Shown piece by piece: positions 7,872 through 15,820 of a DNA stretch of 64,000 bases. A program made the position numbers and the translations under genes. Position 1 is the first letter of the stretch, and each line of letters begins with the position of its first letter. The DNA comes from Pseudideonella sakaiensis (GTDB lineage: Bacteria > Pseudomonadota > Gammaproteobacteria > Burkholderiales > Burkholderiaceae_C). The stretch spans positions 124,001-188,000 of the forward strand of contig NZ_BBYR01000030.1 of the NCBI RefSeq assembly GCF_001293525.1. The letters are read 5' to 3'. The notes under the pieces were generated by a model that was given only the letters and a program-made list of their open reading frames with translations, made no database searches and was not told the DNA's origin.

Positions 7872-8891
7872 GTGACGCGCAGCCTGCTCATCGCCCCGCA
7901 GTGGATCGGCGACGCGGTGATGAGCGAACCCCTGGTGGCCTGCCTGGCCGCGCGCGGCGAAGCCGTCACCGTGGCGGCGCTGCCCTGGGTGGCGCCGGTG
8001 TACCGCGTGATGGACGGCGTGGCCGCCGTCGAGGAATTGCCCTTCGCCCATGGCCGGCTCGACCTGGGCGCCCGCTGGCGGCTCGGGCGCCGCTGGCGCG
8101 GCCGCTTTGCCCGGGCCTACGTGCTGCCCAACGCGCTCAAGGCGGCGCTGCTGCCCTGGTTCGCCGGCATCCCGCAGCGCATCGGCTACCACGGCGAGGG
8201 CCGCATCGGCCTGCTGACCCGGCGCCTGCCGAACCCGGGCGGGCGCCCGCCGATGGTCCCCTTCTATGCCGCGCTCGCCGAGGCCGGCGCGCCGGCGGAC
8301 TCGGCCCGGCCGCGGCTGCGCCTGCCAGCGGGGCGCCTCGCGGCCGTCTCGGCGGCCCAGGGCCTGGCGCCCGGCGGCTGGTTCGCGTTCGCGCCGGGCG
8401 CCGAGTACGGCCCGGCCAAGCGCTGGCCCGAGGCGCACTACGCGGCGCTGGCCGCCCGGCTGCACGCGGCGCACGGGCTGCCGGTGCTGCTGCTCGGCTC
8501 GGCGAAGGAGCGCCCGATCGCCGACGCGATCGCCGCCGCCGCGCCGGCGGGCGCCTGCCGGGTGCTCTGCGGCGAGCTGGCGCTGGCCGATGCGATCGCG
8601 CTGATCGCCGGCGCGCGTGGCGTCGCCAGCAACGATTCCGGATTGATGCACGTGGCGGCTGCCTTCGGCGTGCCCCAGGTCGCGCTGTTCGGCTCCACCA
8701 GCCCGCGCCACACCCCGCCGCTCAGCCCCGCGGCCCGCGTGCTCTGGCTCGGCGGCGACGCCGGGCTGCCCTGCATCCCCTGTTTCGAGCGGGTGTGCCG
8801 ATATGGCCACACCCGCTGCCTCGCCGACCTGGCGCCGGACCGCGCCGCGGCGGCACTCGAAGACGCCCTGCACGCCGGGCCGTCGCACTGA
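7872..8891 (+). CDS. waaF: Lipopolysaccharide heptosyltransferase II (GT-B glycosyltransferase)
   Basis: A 339-residue protein of glycosyltransferase family 9. It opens with LLIAPQWIGDAVMSEPLV, the ADP-heptose:LPS heptosyltransferase N-terminal signature. The C-terminal domain has WFAFAPGAEYGPAKRWPEAHYAAL, LLLGSAKERPIADAI and the late block SNDSGLMHVAAAFGVPQVALFG followed by STSPRHTPPLSP. The enzyme adds the second heptose to the LPS inner core at the cytoplasmic face. GTG 7872 starts directly before the first strand; an in-frame GTG at 7830 is the alternative. No other LPS core gene is in the window. Confidence 0.92.
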   Translation: MTRSLLIAPQWIGDAVMSEPLVACLAARGEAVTVAALPWVAPVYRVMDGVAAVEELPFAHGRLDLGARWRLGRRWRGRFARAYVLPNALKAALLPWFAGIPQRIGYHGEGRIGLLTRRLPNPGGRPPMVPFYAALAEAGAPADSARPRLRLPAGRLAAVSAAQGLAPGGWFAFAPGAEYGPAKRWPEAHYAALAARLHAAHGLPVLLLGSAKERPIADAIAAAAPAGACRVLCGELALADAIALIAGARGVASNDSGLMHVAAAFGVPQVALFGSTSPRHTPPLSPAARVLWLGGDAGLPCIPCFERVCRYGHTRCLADLAPDRAAAALEDALHAGPSH

Positions 8892-8950
8892 CGACGGCCT
8901 GAACGACGTTGCCGTCGCCGCGCCACCGACCCGCCCCCTTTCCCGTCCCG

Positions 8951-10567
8951 ATGCCCTTCTCCGTGCGCCGCATGCGCCCCCGCCTGGTTTCCGACGATCT
9001 CTCCGCGCTGCCGGACCTGCTCGACGAGGTGCTGGTCGGTGCCGGCACCACCGTGTGGTCCTGGGACGCCGTCGAGGACCGGCTGGGCGGCATCAACTGC
9101 AGCGTGGCGATGCTCGGCTACGCGCCGGACGAGGTGCCGTGGACGCAGGCCGGCTGGGACACCCTGATCCACCCGGACGACCGCGCCGCGGCCGAGGCCG
9201 CGTTCGAGCGCCACCGGCGCGGCGAGGCCGAGCGCTACGAGTGCGAGTACCGGGCGCGCGGCGCCGACGGGCAGTGGCGCTGGCTGCTCGAGCGCGGGCA
9301 GGTGGCCACCTGGCAGTCCCCGGGCGTGGCGCGCCGTGTCGTGGGCACGCTGACCGACATCGGCCCGCGCAAGCGCGCCGAGCACCAGGCCCAGGCGCTG
9401 CGCGACCGGCTCTCGCAGCTGGCGGTGCATGTGCCGGGCATGCTCTACCAGTACGTCGAGGACGCGCTCGGCAACGGCCGCTTCGTCTACGCGAGCGAGG
9501 GCGCCCAGGCCCTGTTCGGCCTGTCGCCCGCGCAATTGGTGGCGGACCCGGCGGCACTGACGCGGCTGATCGCGCGCGACGAGCTGGCGCGCCTGGCCGT
9601 CACGCTGCGCCGCTCCGCACAAGGCCTCACGCCCTGGCGCGAGACCTTCCGCGTCTTCCCGCCGGGCGCGGCAGGCCCGCGCTGGGTGCTGGTCGAGGCG
9701 ACCCCGCGGCGCGACCCGGACGGGCTCGGCGGCCACGAGCTCACCTGGCACGGCTACGTGCAGGACGTGACCGAGCGCCGTGCGCTCGACCTCGCGCGTG
9801 CCGAGGCCGCGGCGGCCGCCGCGGCCAGCCGCGCCAAGACGGAGTTCCTCTCGCGCGTCAGCCACGAGCTGCGCACGCCGCTGAACGCGGTGATGGGCTT
9901 CGCCCAGCTGCTCGAGCACGACCCGCGCGAGCCGCTCAGCGAGGGCCAGCGCCGCCGCGTGCGGCTGATCCACGATGCCGGCGAGCACCTGCTGCGCATG
10001 ATCGGCGACCTGCTCGACCTGACGCGCATCGAGTCCGGCCACCTGACGATGGAGCCGCAGCGCGTGCCGCTGGCCATGCTGGCGCGCGACTGCGCCGACA
10101 TGCTCGCGCCCGCCGTCGACGAGGCCCGGCTCGCGCTCGCGCTGCCGGCGCTGGACTCGCCGCTGACGGCGCGCGCCGACCCCGGGCGGCTCAAGCAGGT
10201 GCTGCTGAACCTGCTGTCGAACGCCATCAAGTACAACCGCCCCGGCGGGCAGGTCGAGGTGACGCTGTCCGAGGCCGGCGGCGAGGTGGTGCTGGCCGTG
10301 CGCGACACCGGCATCGGCATCCGCCCCGAGCACCTGCCGCGGCTGTTCGAGCCCTTCAACCGGCTCGGCCAGCGCAGCGGCCGCATCCCGGGCACCGGCA
10401 TCGGCCTGGCGTTGACGCGCATGCTGGTGGAGGGCATGGACGGCCGCATCGCGGTGGACAGCGTGCCCGAGCAGGGCAGCTGCTTCCGCGTGCACCTGCC
10501 GAACGGCGCGGCCGCCGGCGCCGGCGACGCGGCCGCGCCGGTTCAGGTGCCGAACTTGCCGACGTAG
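8951..10567 (+). CDS. Soluble PAS-PAS sensor histidine kinase
   Basis: A 538-residue protein without a membrane segment. ATG 8951 is preferred to an in-frame TTG at 8909. Residues about 25-140 form a PAS3-type domain with its PAC motif (YECEYRARGADGQWRWL); about 160-280 is a second PAS-like domain; then a short Ala-rich helix and the kinase core. The H-box is SRVSHELRTPLNAVMGF with His305. The N-box LLNLLSNAIKYNRPGG, G1 box DTGIGI and G2 box GTGIGLALTRMLVEGMDGRI are intact, so it should autophosphorylate. No receiver gene is adjacent, so its partner is unknown. It ends 25 bases inside the tail of the convergent anti-sigma gene. Confidence 0.92.
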   Translation: MPFSVRRMRPRLVSDDLSALPDLLDEVLVGAGTTVWSWDAVEDRLGGINCSVAMLGYAPDEVPWTQAGWDTLIHPDDRAAAEAAFERHRRGEAERYECEYRARGADGQWRWLLERGQVATWQSPGVARRVVGTLTDIGPRKRAEHQAQALRDRLSQLAVHVPGMLYQYVEDALGNGRFVYASEGAQALFGLSPAQLVADPAALTRLIARDELARLAVTLRRSAQGLTPWRETFRVFPPGAAGPRWVLVEATPRRDPDGLGGHELTWHGYVQDVTERRALDLARAEAAAAAAASRAKTEFLSRVSHELRTPLNAVMGFAQLLEHDPREPLSEGQRRRVRLIHDAGEHLLRMIGDLLDLTRIESGHLTMEPQRVPLAMLARDCADMLAPAVDEARLALALPALDSPLTARADPGRLKQVLLNLLSNAIKYNRPGGQVEVTLSEAGGEVVLAVRDTGIGIRPEHLPRLFEPFNRLGQRSGRIPGTGIGLALTRMLVEGMDGRIAVDSVPEQGSCFRVHLPNGAAAGAGDAAAPVQVPNLPT

Positions 10568-11247
10568 AGCACCGGCCCGGTCGGCGCGCCGGTCGGCGAG
10601 CCGCCCGGCGGCTCCAGGCTGACGGCCAGGCCCTCGGTGCCGGCGGGCAGCCGGTCGCGCCGGATCGCGGTGCTGCGCAGCGGCGAGATCAGGCCGAGCG
10701 AGCGCGGCGCCGCGCCGGCCGGCAGTGCCCAGAGCTCGAGCGCGCGGTCCGCCTGCAGCGCCACCTCGCCGAGCGGCCGCGTCGACAGGCTGCGCCCGTC
10801 GGCGCTGACGCTGGCGACGAAGGACGCGCGCACCACCCCCGGCGTTGCGGCCGGCGCAGTGGGCTCCAGCACCACGATCAGCGGCGGCTGCGGCAGGCCC
10901 GGGCTGCCCAGCCACAGCAGCGCCGCGACCAGCCCGGCCAGCGCGCCGGCGCTCAGGCCCTGCCACAGCAGCAGGCGCTGCCACCAGCGCGGCGCCGTGG
11001 CGGCGGACGCCGGCGCCGGCCCCCCCAGCCGGGCCTGGATGCGCTGCCAGACGACGGCCGGCGGCGTCTGCGGCTCGACGCTGCCGGTCAGCGGCAGCAG
11101 CCGGTCCTGCCAGGCCTCGACCGCATGGCGCAGCCCCGGGTGGGCCGGCAGCAGCGCCTCGAAGCGCCGCCGCGCGGCGCCGCGCAGCGTGCCGGCGACG
11201 TAGTCGGCGGCCAGGCGGTCGGCGAGGGCGGGGTGTCCGTAGTCCAT
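10543..11247 (-). CDS. Anti-sigma factor, RskA family
   Basis: A 234-residue single-pass membrane protein. The N-terminal cytoplasmic part (ADRLAADYVAGTLRGAARRRF) is the anti-sigma domain without the zinc-binding HxxxCxxC motif. A hydrophobic segment LSAGALAGLVAALLWLG (about residues 105-121) spans the inner membrane. The periplasmic RskA domain follows, with the typical ALELWALPAGAAPRSLGLI and late GPVLYVGKF blocks. It should sequester the ECF sigma factor encoded just upstream (23-base gap, same strand) until released by membrane or oxidative stress signals. Its 3' end overlaps the histidine kinase gene by 25 bases. Confidence 0.9.
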   Translation of the reverse strand: MDYGHPALADRLAADYVAGTLRGAARRRFEALLPAHPGLRHAVEAWQDRLLPLTGSVEPQTPPAVVWQRIQARLGGPAPASAATAPRWWQRLLLWQGLSAGALAGLVAALLWLGSPGLPQPPLIVVLEPTAPAATPGVVRASFVASVSADGRSLSTRPLGEVALQADRALELWALPAGAAPRSLGLISPLRSTAIRRDRLPAGTEGLAVSLEPPGGSPTGAPTGPVLYVGKFGT

Positions 11248-11270
11248 GGTGGTGCCCGGTGCCGGCCGGC

Positions 11271-11912
11271 TCAGGCGCGGCTGGCCGCGCTGCGCTGCCG
11301 GTCCTCGTCGGCGGCGCGCTCCAGGCAGGCCTTCAGCGCCAGCAGCGCGCGCCGCACCCAGCTCTTCACGGTGCCCAGCGGCTGCCCGAGGTGCTCGGCG
11401 ACCTCGGCATGGCTGAGGCCGTCGAAGAAGGCCAGCGCCATGCTCTGGCGCTGCGTTGCGCTCAGGCCGTCCATGCAGGCGTGCAGGCGCCGCGCGTCGG
11501 CGGCGCGCGCCAGCAGGTCCATCGGCCCGGGGCCCTCGTCGGCCGTCCGTTCGTACACGTCGCTGTCCTCGTCGTCCTGCGGCCCGGCCGCCTCGATCGA
11601 CGGTTGCGTGCCGGCCCGGCGCAGGCTGTCGATCGCCCGGTTGCGGGCGATGTGCGTCAGCCAGGTCATCGGCTGGGCGCGCGCGGCATCGAAGCCGGCC
11701 GCGGCGCGCCACACCTTGACGTAGACCTCCTGCAGCAGGTCCTCGGCCTGGGCCCGGTCCCGCTGGATACGCAGCACCACGGCGAACAGATGCGCGCTGG
11801 TGGCCTCGTACAGCGCGGCGAAGGCGGCGCGGTCGCCCAGGCCGCTGCGCGCCAGCAGCCGGGCCAGCTCGTGGCTGCGCTCGGTCCAGTCGGTGCGGGG
11901 CGTGCGGGGCAT
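11271..11912 (-). CDS. ECF RNA polymerase sigma factor (SigK-like)
   Basis: A 213-residue group IV sigma-70 factor. Region 2 is at residues about 25-100 (HLFAVVLRIQRDRAQAEDLLQEVYVKVW, then TWLTHIARNRAIDSLRR). An acidic linker follows, then region 4 at about 145-200 (LSATQRQSMALAFFDGLSHAEVAEHLG, GTVKSWVRRALLALKACL). Its gene precedes the RskA-type anti-sigma gene, the standard arrangement for SigK/RskA systems. A minus-strand TAGAAT (11921-11926) lies only a few bases before the start, so the transcript may be nearly leaderless. The regulon cannot be read from here. Confidence 0.93.
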   Translation of the reverse strand: MPRTPRTDWTERSHELARLLARSGLGDRAAFAALYEATSAHLFAVVLRIQRDRAQAEDLLQEVYVKVWRAAAGFDAARAQPMTWLTHIARNRAIDSLRRAGTQPSIEAAGPQDDEDSDVYERTADEGPGPMDLLARAADARRLHACMDGLSATQRQSMALAFFDGLSHAEVAEHLGQPLGTVKSWVRRALLALKACLERAADEDRQRSAASRA

Positions 11913-11986
11913 CGCGGGGGATTCTAGGTGGGCGCCGTCGCGCCGCGGCCACGCCGCCGCGGCGCTCCTGCGACAATCGCGGCACC

Positions 11987-12871
11987 ATGCCGAGCGCCTC
12001 CGAATTCGTCCTGACCCTGTCCTGCCGCGATGCCAAGGGCATCGTCCACGCGGTCTCGGGCCTGCTCTACCAGGCCGGCTGCAACATCGTCGACTCGCAG
12101 CAGTTCGGCGACGTGCAGCACGCCGACTCGACCGGCCTGTTCTTCATGCGCGTGCACTTCGAGGCGCCCGAGCACCTCGCGGCGCCCGGCCTGCTCGAGG
12201 GCCTGTTCACCGACGTGCAGGGCCGCTTCGGCATGGAGGTGCACTTCCACCCGCTGGCGCGGCGGCCGCGGCTGCTGCTGATGGTCAGCAAGTTCGGCCA
12301 CTGCCTGAACGACCTGCTGTTCCGCGTGCAGTCGGGGCAGCTGCCGGTGGACGTGGCCGGGATCGTCTCCAACCACCCGGACTTCGCCGAGCTGGCCGCC
12401 AACTACGCCATCCCCTTCCACCACCTGCCGCTGCCCACCGGCTCGGCGGCGGAGGTCAAGCGCGCGCAGGAGCGGCAGGTCGAGGCGCTGGTGGCCGAGC
12501 GGCAGGTGGACCTGGTCGTGCTCGCGCGCTACATGCAGATCCTGAGCCCCGAGTTCTGCCGCTTCCTGAAGGGCCGCGCGATCAACATCCACCACAGCTT
12601 CCTGCCCAGTTTCAAGGGCGCCAAGCCCTACTACCAGGCGCACGAGCGCGGCGTGAAGCTGATCGGCGCGACCGCGCACTACGTGACCGACGAGCTCGAC
12701 GAGGGCCCGATCATCGAGCAGGACGTGGCGCGGGTGGACCACTCGCTGTCGCCCGAGGACCTCACCGCGGTCGGCCGCGACGTCGAGTGCGTGGTGCTGG
12801 CCCGCGCCGTGCGCTGGCACGTCGAGCACCGGGTGCTGCTGAACGGCCGCAAGACGGTCGTGTTCCGCTGA
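11987..12871 (+). CDS. purU: Formyltetrahydrofolate deformylase
   Basis: A 294-residue enzyme that hydrolyses 10-formyl-tetrahydrofolate to formate and tetrahydrofolate, balancing one-carbon pools. Residues about 8-85 form an ACT domain (LTLSCRDAKGIVHAVSGLL, then QAGCNIVDSQQFGD). Residues about 95-285 are the formyltransferase-like catalytic domain, with the Asn-His pair in INIHHSFLPSFKGAKPY and the catalytic Asp in ATAHYVTDELDEGPII. The length is standard. It is divergent from the ECF sigma gene across 74 bases and is followed eight bases later by an SnoaL-like gene, so the two may be cotranscribed. Confidence 0.96.
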   Translation: MPSASEFVLTLSCRDAKGIVHAVSGLLYQAGCNIVDSQQFGDVQHADSTGLFFMRVHFEAPEHLAAPGLLEGLFTDVQGRFGMEVHFHPLARRPRLLLMVSKFGHCLNDLLFRVQSGQLPVDVAGIVSNHPDFAELAANYAIPFHHLPLPTGSAAEVKRAQERQVEALVAERQVDLVVLARYMQILSPEFCRFLKGRAINIHHSFLPSFKGAKPYYQAHERGVKLIGATAHYVTDELDEGPIIEQDVARVDHSLSPEDLTAVGRDVECVVLARAVRWHVEHRVLLNGRKTVVFR

Positions 12872-12879
12872 CACCGGCG

Positions 12880-13326
12880 ATGGTCGGGCGCAAGCACCCG
12901 GTCGCGCACCTGGCGTCGCCGGACGACATGGAGCACGAGTTCTACGAGGCGCTGCAGCACGGCGACCTCGAGCGCCTGATGGCCGTGTGGGCGGACGACG
13001 AGGAGATCGCCTGCGTGCACCCCGGCGGCCCGCGGCTGATCGGGCCGCGCGCGATCCGCGCGAGCTTCGAGCAGCTGTTCGCCAATGGTGCGGTGCCCGC
13101 GCAGCCGGTGCAGGTGCGCCGCCTGGTGGCCGGCTCGACGGCGGTGCACAGCGTGGTCGAGCGCCTGCGCGTGATGACCGAGGAGGGGCCGCAGACGGCC
13201 TGGGTGCAGTCGACCAACGTCTACCTGAAGACCGGGCTCGGCTGGCGCCTCGTGGTGCACCACGCCAGCCCCGGCAGCGCCGCCGAGCCGAGCGAACCGG
13301 CCGAACGCTCGGCCGTGCTGCATTGA
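12880..13326 (+). CDS. NTF2/SnoaL-like protein
   Basis: A 148-residue protein with the SnoaL/NTF2 cone fold: FYEALQHGDLERLMAVWADDEEIACVHPGG, then RAIRASFEQLF and a run of strands ending with the TNVYLKTGLGWRLVVHHASP motif. A tail of about 20 residues is disordered. Members of this group are often labelled ketosteroid isomerase-like without a known reaction. It starts eight bases after purU, which suggests cotranscription. Confidence 0.85.
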   Translation: MVGRKHPVAHLASPDDMEHEFYEALQHGDLERLMAVWADDEEIACVHPGGPRLIGPRAIRASFEQLFANGAVPAQPVQVRRLVAGSTAVHSVVERLRVMTEEGPQTAWVQSTNVYLKTGLGWRLVVHHASPGSAAEPSEPAERSAVLH

Positions 13327-13355
13327 CGCCGCGGCGGCCGGACGAGGCCGCCTCC

Positions 13356-14423
13356 GTGCCGATGGGCGGCTACCGCGCTCCCGGCTGGCTGCCCGGCCGC
13401 GGCGCGCTCGGCGGCAACGCCCAGACCATCTGGCCGGCGCTCTGGTCGCGCCGCCACCTCGGCCCCCGGCCGCGTTTCGTGCGCGAGCGCTGGTCCACGC
13501 CGGACGGCGACTTCATCGACCTGGACTGGCTCGACGCGGCCGCGCCCGCGCCGGACCCGGCCCCGGCTTCCGTTCCCGCCCCGGCGCCGGCCCGGCCGCG
13601 GGCGGCCGGCGCCGGGCGCCCGCTGCTGGTGCTGTTCCACGGCCTGGAAGGCTCGTCCGCCAGCCACTACGCGCTGGCCTTCGCCGACGAGGCGCGGCGC
13701 CGCGGCTGGGACGCCGTGGTGCCGCACTTCCGCGGCTGTTCCGGCGAGCTGAACCTCGCGCCGCGTGCCTACCACTCCGGCGACCACGAGGAGATCGGCT
13801 GGATCCTCGCGCGGCTGCGCGCGCGCCATGCCGCGGCCGGGCCGCTGTTCGCGGTCGGCGTCTCGCTGGGCGGCAACGCGCTGCTGCGTTGGGCCGAGGA
13901 GCAGGGCGAGGCCGCGGCCGCGGTGGCCCAGGGCGTGGCCGCGATCTCGGCGCCGCTGGACCTGGCGGCCGGCGGCCGCGCGATCGGCGAAGGCTTCAAC
14001 CGCCTCGTCTACACCCGCATGTTCCTGCGCACGATGAAGCCGAAGGCGCTGCGCAAGCTGGCCCAGCACCCGGGCCTGTTCGACCGCGAGCGCCTGCTGG
14101 CCGCGCGCGACCTCTACGCCTTCGACGACGTCTTCACCGCGCCGCTGCACGGCTTCCGCGGCACCGACGACTACTGGGCGCGCGGCTCGGCGCGGCCGCA
14201 CCTGGCGCGCATCCGCGTGCCGGCGCTGGTGCTGAACGCGCGCAACGACCCCTTCGTGCCGGCCTGTAGCCTGCCGCGGCCCGACGAGGTCGGCCGCCGC
14301 GTGCGCCTGTGGCAGCCGGCGCACGGCGGCCACGTGGGCTTCCCCGACGGTGCGCCGCGCGGCCACGTGCTCACGCTGCCGCGCCGCGTGATGGACTGGC
14401 TGGCGGCGCCGGACCTGGCGTAG
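13356..14423 (+). CDS. Alpha/beta hydrolase, YheT family
   Basis: About 355 residues. GTG 13356 sits eight bases after GAGG (13344-13347); ATG 13362 is an equally possible start two codons later. The N-terminal YRAPGWLPGRGALGGNAQTIWPAL segment and the order of blocks mark the YheT/ABHD family. The catalytic triad is visible: Ser in GVSLGGNALLRW, Asp in LNARNDPFVPA and His in HGGHVGF. An Ala/Pro insert of about 30 residues lies before the first hydrolase strand (LLVLFHGLEGSSASHY). It probably hydrolyses an ester or lipid; the substrate is unknown. The TAG stop overlaps a TAGGCT box. Confidence 0.9.
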   Translation: MPMGGYRAPGWLPGRGALGGNAQTIWPALWSRRHLGPRPRFVRERWSTPDGDFIDLDWLDAAAPAPDPAPASVPAPAPARPRAAGAGRPLLVLFHGLEGSSASHYALAFADEARRRGWDAVVPHFRGCSGELNLAPRAYHSGDHEEIGWILARLRARHAAAGPLFAVGVSLGGNALLRWAEEQGEAAAAVAQGVAAISAPLDLAAGGRAIGEGFNRLVYTRMFLRTMKPKALRKLAQHPGLFDRERLLAARDLYAFDDVFTAPLHGFRGTDDYWARGSARPHLARIRVPALVLNARNDPFVPACSLPRPDEVGRRVRLWQPAHGGHVGFPDGAPRGHVLTLPRRVMDWLAAPDLA

Positions 14424-14426
14424 GCT
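14421..14426 (+). promoter_or_regulatory. Candidate -10 box (TAGGCT) overlapping a stop codon
   Basis: TAGGCT begins on the TAG stop of the hydrolase gene and lies 60 bases before the next start. Only the -10-like hexamer is visible. Confidence 0.2.
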
Positions 14427-14485
14427 CGCCACTTGCCCTGGCCGGCCACGCGGCGGCGTCGCCGGCCGCCGATGGAGACCTCTGC

Positions 14486-15046
14486 ATGGACGAGATCGTC
14501 AAGGCCGCATTGAAGAAATGGCCGAACGTGCCCGACTGCCGCGACTGGCTCGGGCTGGACGCGCGTGGCGACTGGTACATGCGCGACGACCGCTGCCAGG
14601 CCGCCGGGCCGTTCCCGCAGGTCAAGGGCAGCCGCATCCAGCACGAGAAGCTGCGCGAGTTCATCCACCGCAACTACCTCGCCGACGCGCAGGGCGCCTG
14701 GTTCTTCCAGAACGGGCCGCAGCGCGTCTACGTCGAGCTCGAGGCCGCGCCGTGGATCTGGCGCCTCGAGGAGGACGGCGCCGGCGGCGTGCGGCTCGCG
14801 ACCCACACCGGCCAGCCGGCAACGCCCGGCGCGGCCTGGCTCGACGAGCAGGGCCGGCTCTTCCTCGACAGCCCGATCGGCCTCGGCCTGGTGCACACGC
14901 TCGACATGGGGCTGGCGGCCGAGCAGGTCGAGCGCGGCCTGTGGGTGCCGGAGACGGTGCGCTTCGCCGAGCTGCCGGCCCGGCACGGCTACGTGCCGAG
15001 CCCGGCCGGCCGCGGCGCGGCCGGCGGCGCGCCGGCGCGGCACTGA
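14486..15046 (+). CDS. Conserved protein of unknown function (DUF2946-type)
   Basis: A 186-residue protein found widely in Burkholderiales; the DUF number is from memory. It begins MDEIVKAALKKWPNVPDCRDW and continues with LGLDARGDWYMRDDR, FPQVKGSRIQHEKLREFIHRNY, WFFQNGPQRVYVELE and LFLDSPIGLGLVHTLDM. It has no signal peptide or membrane span, so it is cytoplasmic. The strong conservation of aromatic and acidic positions suggests an enzyme or binding fold, but no activity is known. The tail is Gly/Ala-rich. It is convergent with the DUF3455 gene. Confidence 0.85.
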   Translation: MDEIVKAALKKWPNVPDCRDWLGLDARGDWYMRDDRCQAAGPFPQVKGSRIQHEKLREFIHRNYLADAQGAWFFQNGPQRVYVELEAAPWIWRLEEDGAGGVRLATHTGQPATPGAAWLDEQGRLFLDSPIGLGLVHTLDMGLAAEQVERGLWVPETVRFAELPARHGYVPSPAGRGAAGGAPARH

Positions 15047-15053
15047 CGCGGCC

Positions 15054-15071
15054 GCACGGCCCGGGCCGTGC
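15054..15071. terminator. Palindrome between convergent genes
   Basis: GCACGGCCC/GGGCCGTGC is an 18-base perfect inverted repeat seven bases past one stop (15046) and eleven bases past the other (15082). It could form a hairpin in either transcript. There is no T-tract. Confidence 0.4.
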
Positions 15072-15081
15072 GGGCCCGGGC

Positions 15082-15648
15082 TCAGCTGCCGTAGAACACG
15101 TAGTCGGCCTCGTAGGCCACCTCGCGGCGCTGGCCCATCGCGGCGGCGTCGCAGGTCGCCGTCGGTGCCACGCCGCCCTTGGTGTTCAGGCGCTGGATGT
15201 GGCTCAGGCCCTGCATCGCGCCGGCGCCCGTCGCGGGCTCGGTGCGCACCAGCTGCAGCGGGATGTTGCCGGCGCCGCCGGGCGCCACCGCGAGCTGCTT
15301 GCCGGTCACCTTCGAGCCGTCGTTCGCTTCCCAGGTCGGGCCGGCGTAGTACTTGCCGACGACCTGCCGGTTCGGGCCGTAGAGCGTGGCCACCGGCGCG
15401 ACGAAGACCCACTCGTGGCCGGCCATGTCCTTCTTCGCGCGGCACTCGTAGGTGATCCGGCCGACGCCGGTGGTGCTCATCTTCTGCACCGCGCCGGCCG
15501 GCACGCGCACCGCCTCGGGCAGCGCGGCGTTGTCGACCGGGCGCGCCGCCATCGGCGAGGCGGCGCAGGCGGCCAGCAGCGCGGCGGCGGCCAGGCCGCC
15601 GGCCAGCGTGGCGTGGCGGGCGAGGGGGAAGCGGGAGGAGGGGGTCAT
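15082..15648 (-). CDS. DUF3455 lipoprotein
   Basis: A 188-residue exported protein. The signal sequence ends in the lipobox LLAAC (Cys28). The mature part matches DUF3455: LPEAVRVPAGAVQKMSTTGVGRITYECR, then HEWVFVAPVATLYG, YYAGPTWEANDGSKVTGKQL, SHIQRLNTKGGVAPTATCDAA and the C-terminal YEADYVFYG. DUF3455 proteins are secreted, widespread in soil bacteria and fungi, and have no defined role. Two cysteines in the mature part could form a disulfide. The gene is alone. Confidence 0.9.
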   Translation of the reverse strand: MTPSSRFPLARHATLAGGLAAAALLAACAASPMAARPVDNAALPEAVRVPAGAVQKMSTTGVGRITYECRAKKDMAGHEWVFVAPVATLYGPNRQVVGKYYAGPTWEANDGSKVTGKQLAVAPGGAGNIPLQLVRTEPATGAGAMQGLSHIQRLNTKGGVAPTATCDAAAMGQRREVAYEADYVFYGS

Positions 15649-15762
15649 GGGTGGGCTCCGTGGTCGGGTTGGGGGGTGATGGGTCTGCCCTCGCCGTGGC
15701 GAGGTTGGAAGGCCTTACGGAACCCACCCCCCGGCTGGATGCAGCCGCGCCGCCGACCGACG

Positions 15763-15790
15763 AAAAAAAACCGGCCCCGCGGGGCCGGTT
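15763..15790 (-). terminator. Rho-independent terminator of the cytochrome c gene
   Basis: A perfect ten-base stem (AACCGGCCCC / GGGGCCGGTT) with a two-base loop is followed, on the minus strand, by a run of eight T. It lies 31 bases past the cytochrome stop and is the most canonical terminator in the window. Confidence 0.9.
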
Positions 15791-15820
15791 CTGTTCCGGG
15801 GCCGGGCGGCCCGCCGGAGC

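Noticed and set aside
8438-10984. Very long open frame antisense to the histidine kinase
   Set aside because: It has Arg/Ala/Gly/Pro-only composition, no motif and no ribosome-binding site; long antisense frames are expected at this GC content. The same applies to long opposite frames over the TonB receptor, atp genes and the Wza-like gene.
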